Assembly: GCA_963978905.1 (NCBI GenBank)
Contig: OZ022257.1
Location: forward strand, 31,883,274 to 31,947,273
Direction: 5' to 3'
From: Trichostrongylus colubriformis
Taxonomy: Eukaryota; Nematoda; Chromadorea; Rhabditida; Trichostrongylidae
Length of the DNA: 64,000 nt
The notes beneath the pieces are model-generated. The model saw nothing but the letters and a program-made list of their open reading frames with translations. It did no database searches and had not been told where the DNA came from. Positions 58,541 to 64,000 of this stretch are shown piece after piece (position 1 is the first letter of the stretch; each line of letters begins with the position of its first letter). A program made the position numbers and the translations under genes.

Positions 58541-60083
58541 GACATTGGATGGAATGAAATCCGATACATCTTACAAGTGGAAGAATACGACCACTATAGC
58601 TAAAGTGTCTGATGCTCAGTGCCGTAGGGTGAGCACATTTCTTCCATGATCTGATATCAGATACAGCGATGTAGCTACCGCTGAGCTGTCTAGCTGTCCA
58701 AATGATAGCTTTCTTTCTTTGATCTTCGATACTACATGAATGATCAAGACTGCAATCTGGATTTGCAATACTGCGGAGTAAATAAACCATCTCACAGCGG
58801 TACCAGGAGCAATGTAGCGTATCGACCGTTAGACTATCTCAAATTCTAAGTAGCTGTGCATTAAGAAAGAAGATAGGCATCGGTAATCGCCGAATGGATC
58901 TACCACGAATGTATAGGATTTGGACGCTTAGTGAGCAATCGAAATGCTAGCAATGGATGGGATCGAACCCGAAACCATTGATCGGCAAACTGTCTGTTCT
59001 TCAAAATGGTGACCAATGCAGCCGAAGTGTCAAATGGTCAGCTGGTCAAGCGACTTTGCTCCAATCCTTTATAAGTTGTAACAAAGGAGCACCTAGACTT
59101 TTACAAAGTGGTAGTCTTCTCTAGGGATGTGACATGCAATGATGAACGACTGATATCAACCACCAACAACGCTTTAGCAATAAATACTCAGCATTCAAAT
59201 ACACTTTTTATTCTGATTTCGGTAGCAAAGGGTACACTTAACTGCGGGAAATTCCAATTAGTGTTAGGTGTTTTTAGAGATACCAGTTGCGCCAGCACTA
59301 AGGACTGCGCATATAACTGTATGTAATTATGCGTTACGAACTTCGTCGAAGTCATTTCTTCAGCATTGGCCATTTTCACATTACATAATTCTACCGTGTT
59401 ACTCTCGCGGTACTGTGCAATCGCTTAACTGTTCAGTCATAAGGACAACATTTCAATAACTTTCCTCCTGAATAAATACACATGAAGACACTCATACAAG
59501 ATAGAGTGGCGTATTATGCGTGAATGTAATAGCGATTAACTACATTGTTGGGTTGGGGACTTATGGTTATTAGCTCCGCCATTTTTCTTTTCTCTTTTAC
59601 ACCGAGTTTTTTTGTGTGATCGATGAGGATGTATCACGCAAAAGAGCTTTTTTACTCTCCAAAAATTGTTGCATTCTCTGTACAACTACGTTTTGTCCTG
59701 AATACTATCTTCGTCCGCTCCGAGTGGTACAAAAGCAGCGCTCTTGACACACAAAACTACTCTGGTAAAATGAAAATGCTTAAGTGCAGTGGGAAATGCT
59801 GGCTAAGATCAATACAGTCAAAATTAATTTATGCCCCTGTTCTGTCGATTATGAGTTGGACTAACCGACAATACCTCATAGACAATTTTGCGACAACGAG
59901 CAATCTTACGCAACAAGGTCATCAGAGCTGTTTTCATTGCCTACATGCTCGACTGGGAGATTTTCCAGAACCTATTGCACTTATTCAAGCCCGGATAGAT
60001 TATCATTTTTTGTGTCGCTGCCAAACTAAGTAAAGAAGTCGTCTCTAACAGTGGTGGACTCTTCAAAGGCAGATCCAGCAGCT
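58541..60083. other. Intergenic, tRNA-like remnant
   Basis: Minus strand 58945-59035 has GGCTGCATTGGTCACC (A-box-like) and GGGTTCGATCCC (B-box), suggesting a worn SINE head; no acceptor stem is formed. The 136-codon plus ORF at 59623-60033 has no recognisable motif. Confidence 0.35.
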
Positions 60084-60085
60084 TA

Positions 60086-61621
60086 CAATACCGCTCACGC
60101 TCCGTAAATGAAAAACGCCTCGCGACGGATTAATCGCGAACAAACCGTCGCACCGTCATAACATCGTTCAAACTGGATAAAATGGGAAGATCTCAGAAGC
60201 ACTGGATTCGCTCGATGAGGCGAGTTTAATAATATATGAAACGTCGAATTTTGATGAGTAATCCTCTTGAAAATCGCGCGTAAACGCGCTTTCGCGTTTT
60301 TCCGCTATAAATCGATTGATTATTAGTTTTTGATTGGGTTTGTATATATTTTCGGAATCAACTCGTGAGCTCTACAAGAAAATACTACACGTTTTGGGTT
60401 TTCTTGAACTTGGTACTTGGCGATTTTCACATTCTGAGAACTTTGATGGGAATTTTCTTCAAAACCTGATGAGTTAGAGATAGAATCTTTTCAAATCTTA
60501 ATCTGAGCTCACAAAAGTGTAGGAATTTTAAAGTTTCGGTCATATCAGAACAGCCCCTATTCCCTTGTGTGACTCCAAACAGCGCCTCCGTGTAGACTCT
60601 GCTAAGAAAATCATCTCCCAACTCATTTCCAGAGCCGGATTGCCCAATGAAATGCACGCCGTTCGATTCCCCAAAGGGAATGTTATCGAATGACATGTAA
60701 AAACCTTTGTGGTGATAAATATCTTATTTTCCCCATTTTCAGCCTTTTCCTTCTGTGGATCGACGTCTCAGTCTTTTGTCGGCCGTGTGCGATTCATGTG
60801 CACGCCATGGGAGAGCGGTCATGATCGATGGCACCATCGCGAGTGCCGAGCGCTTTCCCACGGTCATGCACGTGAATACCCCGGTGCGCCATCAATCGTG
60901 AACGCTCTCGCATGGCGTGCACGTGAACCGCACGTGGCCGACAGAAATTGAGACGTCGATCCTCAAAAGGATAAGGCTGAAAATTGGGAAAATAAGGTAT
61001 TTATCACTACAAAGGTTTTTATATGTCATTCGATAGCAATTCTTCTAGGGAATCGAACGGCGTGCATTTCATTGGGCAATCTGGGCCTGAAAATGAGTTG
61101 GGAGATGATTTTTTTAGCAGAGTATACACGGAGGCGCTGTTTAGGGCCACACAAGGGAATAGGGGCTGATCTAATATGACCAAAACTTTTCCTACACTTC
61201 TGTGAGCTCAGATTAAGATTTGAAAAGATTTTATCTCTAACTCATCAGGTTTTGAAGAAAATTCCCATCAAAGTTCTCAGAATGTGAAAATGGCCAAGTA
61301 CCAAGTTCAAGAAAACCCAAAACGTGTAATATTTCCTTGTAGAGCTCACGAGTTGATTCCGAAAATATATACAAACCCAAACAAAATTAATAACCAATCG
61401 ATTTATAGCGGAAAAACGCGTAAGCGCGTTTACGCGCGATTTTTAAGAGGATTACTCATCAAAATTCGACGTTTCATATATTATTAAACTCGCCTCATCG
61501 AGCGAATCCAGTGCTTCTGAGATCTTCCTATTTTATCCAGTTGGACGATGTTATGACGGTGCGACGGTCGCGATTAATCCGTAGCGAGGGGTTTTTTATT
61601 CACGGAACGTGAGCGGTATTG
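60086..61621. mobile_element. 1.54 kb near-perfect palindrome, TA duplication
   Basis: The ends CAATACCGCTCACGCTCCGT and ACGGAACGTGAGCGGTATTG (reading to the right end) start two arms of roughly 750 bases that are reverse complements with few differences. Paired landmarks are AAATCGCGCGTAAACGCGCT (60272) with GCGCGTTTACGCGCGATTT (61424), ATTTCATTGGGCAATC and its complement, and TCGACGTCTCAG near 60755 with its complement near 60955. The centre is around 60855. TA flanks both sides (60084-60085, 61622-61623). It shares TIRs with the 389 bp element at 51582. No transposase was found; the 89-codon ORF at 60427-60696 appears in both arms. Confidence 0.85.
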
Positions 61622-61623
61622 TA

Positions 61624-62994
61624 TACTAGACCAGGCGATGTCTCGAGAAATTGTCACGTTGTGATCCAAAAATAAGAGATGGTTACGAGCAACGACAGGG
61701 ACACAGTTTGTCAATTTTCTAACACTACTGATACCGTTGTGAAAAAGCTCTTTATCGAAAAAAATGGTGGGAACTTAGTCACAAGATTATATCAAGATGT
61801 ATTTATTTGGTCACAGCGTGTATGTGATAGTTCAAAAGAAATGCCATTCTGAAGGGAATGGTATTTTAGTAGGTGGTATTTGGCATGTCACATCGGAAGC
61901 AGGAATGCCTTCATCACGAAATGAAAGCTTGAGATTGAGCCATACCTCTTCGTTGGCTCCTAGAAGCTATCGCCTCATGTAGATGTTGACGTATGAAAGC
62001 AATCTCTTTGTGCCTGCAACCACCTTTTTCACTTTTATAACCACCATCTGGTGGTGGTGGTAATGGAAGGCAAGTAACTGTCAGGGTGTGTACCCGTGCG
62101 TCAGGATTTCGCGCAACAGCTACACGACGCGCGGCGCATTGCGTGCAATGAGCTAGGGTGCCCTACAAAGCGATTGCCGTGTTTGGAGCCTAAAAGAAGG
62201 CTCAGTTGTTTGAGCACCCAATTACAGACATACATCGCCCTAGCTCGCACGCATCGCGCCGCACTTGGCACGCCGGGTTTCGAAAGACGTGAGGATATAC
62301 ATCCATTACATGTCAAAGATCCCTATTCGTAGGTGAATATCGAGTTGGAGCTATACTGCTCTATTTTACGGCAACCACGATCTACGTTACCTACTTTTCA
62401 TCATGGTCTCTTCCGATGTGGCCCCTTCTGCCTCAGGTCGGCTCGCATGCATTGAGGGGATGTGCTTTATTACTACATTCGACTACCTGACCAGGTCCTT
62501 TTTCGAGAGTTTTACCAAGATCAAATTTTTCCGCCACTCTTCAGCGGCACAACTGGGGTGTGCTCCTCGGTGCACGGCAATAACTTTGGGGCGGTGATAA
62601 GATACAATACCCGCCGTGAGTTTTCGAGAAAAAAAAAACGCGGAAAAGCTGATCCGCGTGTCTACGAGCTCCGAAAGACGATTTCTTCGAACTTTCTGAA
62701 AGCTGATTTTTTACGTTCTCGCATAAGCAAAGTGCCAGTGGGCACTCACTATCGAGCGACGTGCGCTATAAATATAACCACGAGGCGAATCTGCCGTCAA
62801 CATACATAACTCAACAACTCACAGGAAGACTATCCTATTCAGAACTAAATAGAAGTCCGGTTTCATTATCTAATGGTTGTGCTGATCGTTTTGGTATCTG
62901 TTCACAGCTGCTGTAGTAGTCATTATCTATGATTAGTTGAAAACATGTTTTTCAGGTTTCAGCGAGCATAATTCACTTGTGAAAATTCCAACTG
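61624..62994. other. Intergenic, no gene recognised
   Basis: Overlapping plus ORFs at 62403-62809 are open for up to 115 codons but show no family motif. A GGTGGTGGT run lies at 62049. No TIR pairs were noticed. Confidence 0.3.
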
Positions 62995-63540
62995 CTTTGG
63001 TCAACTGATTTGAAATCCACAAATAATCAGTCTTTATCAACATGCACAAGGGTATCTAGGGTGAATATGGTCTGCTTACATCTCTTTATAAGTTTTTTTC
63101 GTGCTTCGTGTACATAAGAAGTATTCTTAACAGGAAAAAAAGTATTGTTTCAAAAAGATGAGTCTGCCTAGACTACACAGACCTTCCGGTAACACACATA
63201 ACAACTAAATCTACATAATAGATAATGTTATAAAGTAATAATAGATATTAAAACTCCAACGCAGACTCTTTTCACATGGCTATCACATGGTTAGGCACTT
63301 CATTTCGCTACCATGCAATAATCTCTTATTCAAGCTCTCGGGGCACTTATTATTTTGTATTAGCGCTCAAGATATTCGCGAAATTCAGCGAGTTTGGGAA
63401 GGTGGTATCATAAATTGCTTTCTGGGACAATGCGCTCCAATGCTGGGTCGCAATTCTAGTCATGGGCGAGCGGGCGATAACCCACGTAGCAGATACGTGG
63501 AAAAACGGGAGGTTACCAAGGTATTAACTGCATCATAAAT
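62995..63540 (+). repeat. Dispersed repeat R2, uninterrupted copy
   Basis: Corresponds in inverted orientation to 6080-5910 plus 5070-4790, without the mariner-like insertion seen there. The words ATGCACAAGGGTATCTAGGG, ATAAGTTTTTTTCGTGCTT and ACCATGCAATAATCTCTTATT mark the match. The 83-codon ORF at 63287 is the repeat's own reading frame. Confidence 0.55.
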
Positions 63541-64000
63541 AATTTATGTATAAAGACTATACAACATGATCATGAGGAAAATTATCAATCCTTCTCATAA
63601 GTTATGCCGTTCTATCATGCCTGACCCCTCGATCTCGTAGCAATTAGTGAGTTCACCGAGATCTCTCTGAAAGTATTGATCGGATTTCCACAGTAAATTG
63701 CCATTGTATCAAACAAACGAATTGGTCAACTCAGTAGTTTTATGCGAAGTGCATATGCTTTCAGTGCTTTCAAGCGCTTAATTTTTTCTTGTTGATGTTC
63801 AGAGCTTCAAATCATGCGACTAAGCCCTATCCCTCTTCAAAACCTAAAGGCGAGCTTTTTTATCCGAAGGTAACCTGGCTTAATATCGGGCAATCGCAGT
63901 AGATCCATGTGTACAGTGTATACCAAAACCAGGAGGTAAACTCCTATTTTTTTCAAACGCTTCATCGTTCTAAACTGTCTGTCTCCTCGACTGGTCAGTT
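63541..64000. other. Right edge, nothing recognised
   Basis: AT-rich sequence with no gene or repeat that I can support. Confidence 0.3.

Noticed and set aside
59623..60033. 136-codon plus ORF left of the large palindrome
   Set aside because: No family features or neighbouring exons; AT-rich codon composition like the surrounding intergenic DNA.
1..64000. Bacterial-type systems (operons, CRISPR, phage) as an explanation of the window
   Set aside because: Introns, spliced nematode gene families and eukaryotic transposons make this nuclear eukaryotic DNA; no regularly spaced direct repeats of CRISPR type were seen.

Overview
This 64 kb window is nuclear DNA from a nematode, most likely a clade V (strongylid or hookworm-like) parasite. 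The evidence is short introns ending in TTTCAG, a gene of the nematode-only MLT-10 moulting family, tRNA-derived SINEs, and a dense load of Tc1/mariner-type and TWA-target elements. The species assignment is inference. Coding density is very low: I can support three protein-coding loci, and almost everything else is transposon and repeat sequence.

Left end (1-3.1 kb): after a dispersed repeat and a 1.2 kb TIR element come the last three exons (2216-3067, + strand) of a PIWI-clade Argonaute resembling PRG-1. Its last intron has a GC-AG boundary. The 5' exons are not in the window.

3-22 kb is a transposon field: a DD41D mariner relative nested in another repeat, a deleted Tc1-like element, a decayed DD34D mariner, a 420 bp foldback, a second 1.36 kb TIR element carrying a tRNA-like module, a second decayed mariner, and CAGGGGGTGCC-ended elements.

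22.4-33.6 kb (- strand) is the WDR18/IPI3 orthologue (C. elegans pro-1), a WD40 subunit of the large-ribosomal-subunit processing complex. It has eight supported exons that stay in one reading frame. One intron of about 5.9 kb and most of the others contain mobile elements. The 3' end is unresolved.

33.6-41.9 kb holds a nest of GC-rich palindromic MITEs with TTA/TAA duplications, including a 56 bp minimal copy. 41.97-55.9 kb (+ strand) is a secreted MLT-10-like protein (DUF644, then LSP-type repeats). Ten exons join in one frame with a signal peptide and a likely SL trans-splice site, but the usual long run of C-terminal repeats is missing. Its introns host four or more elements, including two TIR elements with TTA and TCA duplications, one of which carries a fresh SINE with a 10 bp target duplication.

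56-64 kb holds a hAT-like element with an 8 bp duplication, a 1.54 kb near-perfect palindrome flanked by TA, and a second copy of the repeat seen at 4.8-6.2 kb.

The three genes share no evident operon. They are separate host loci scattered in repeats. The most unusual material is the set of composite elements: TIR elements with resident tRNA-like modules, and the long palindrome. All family assignments come from reading motifs by eye; no search was run.
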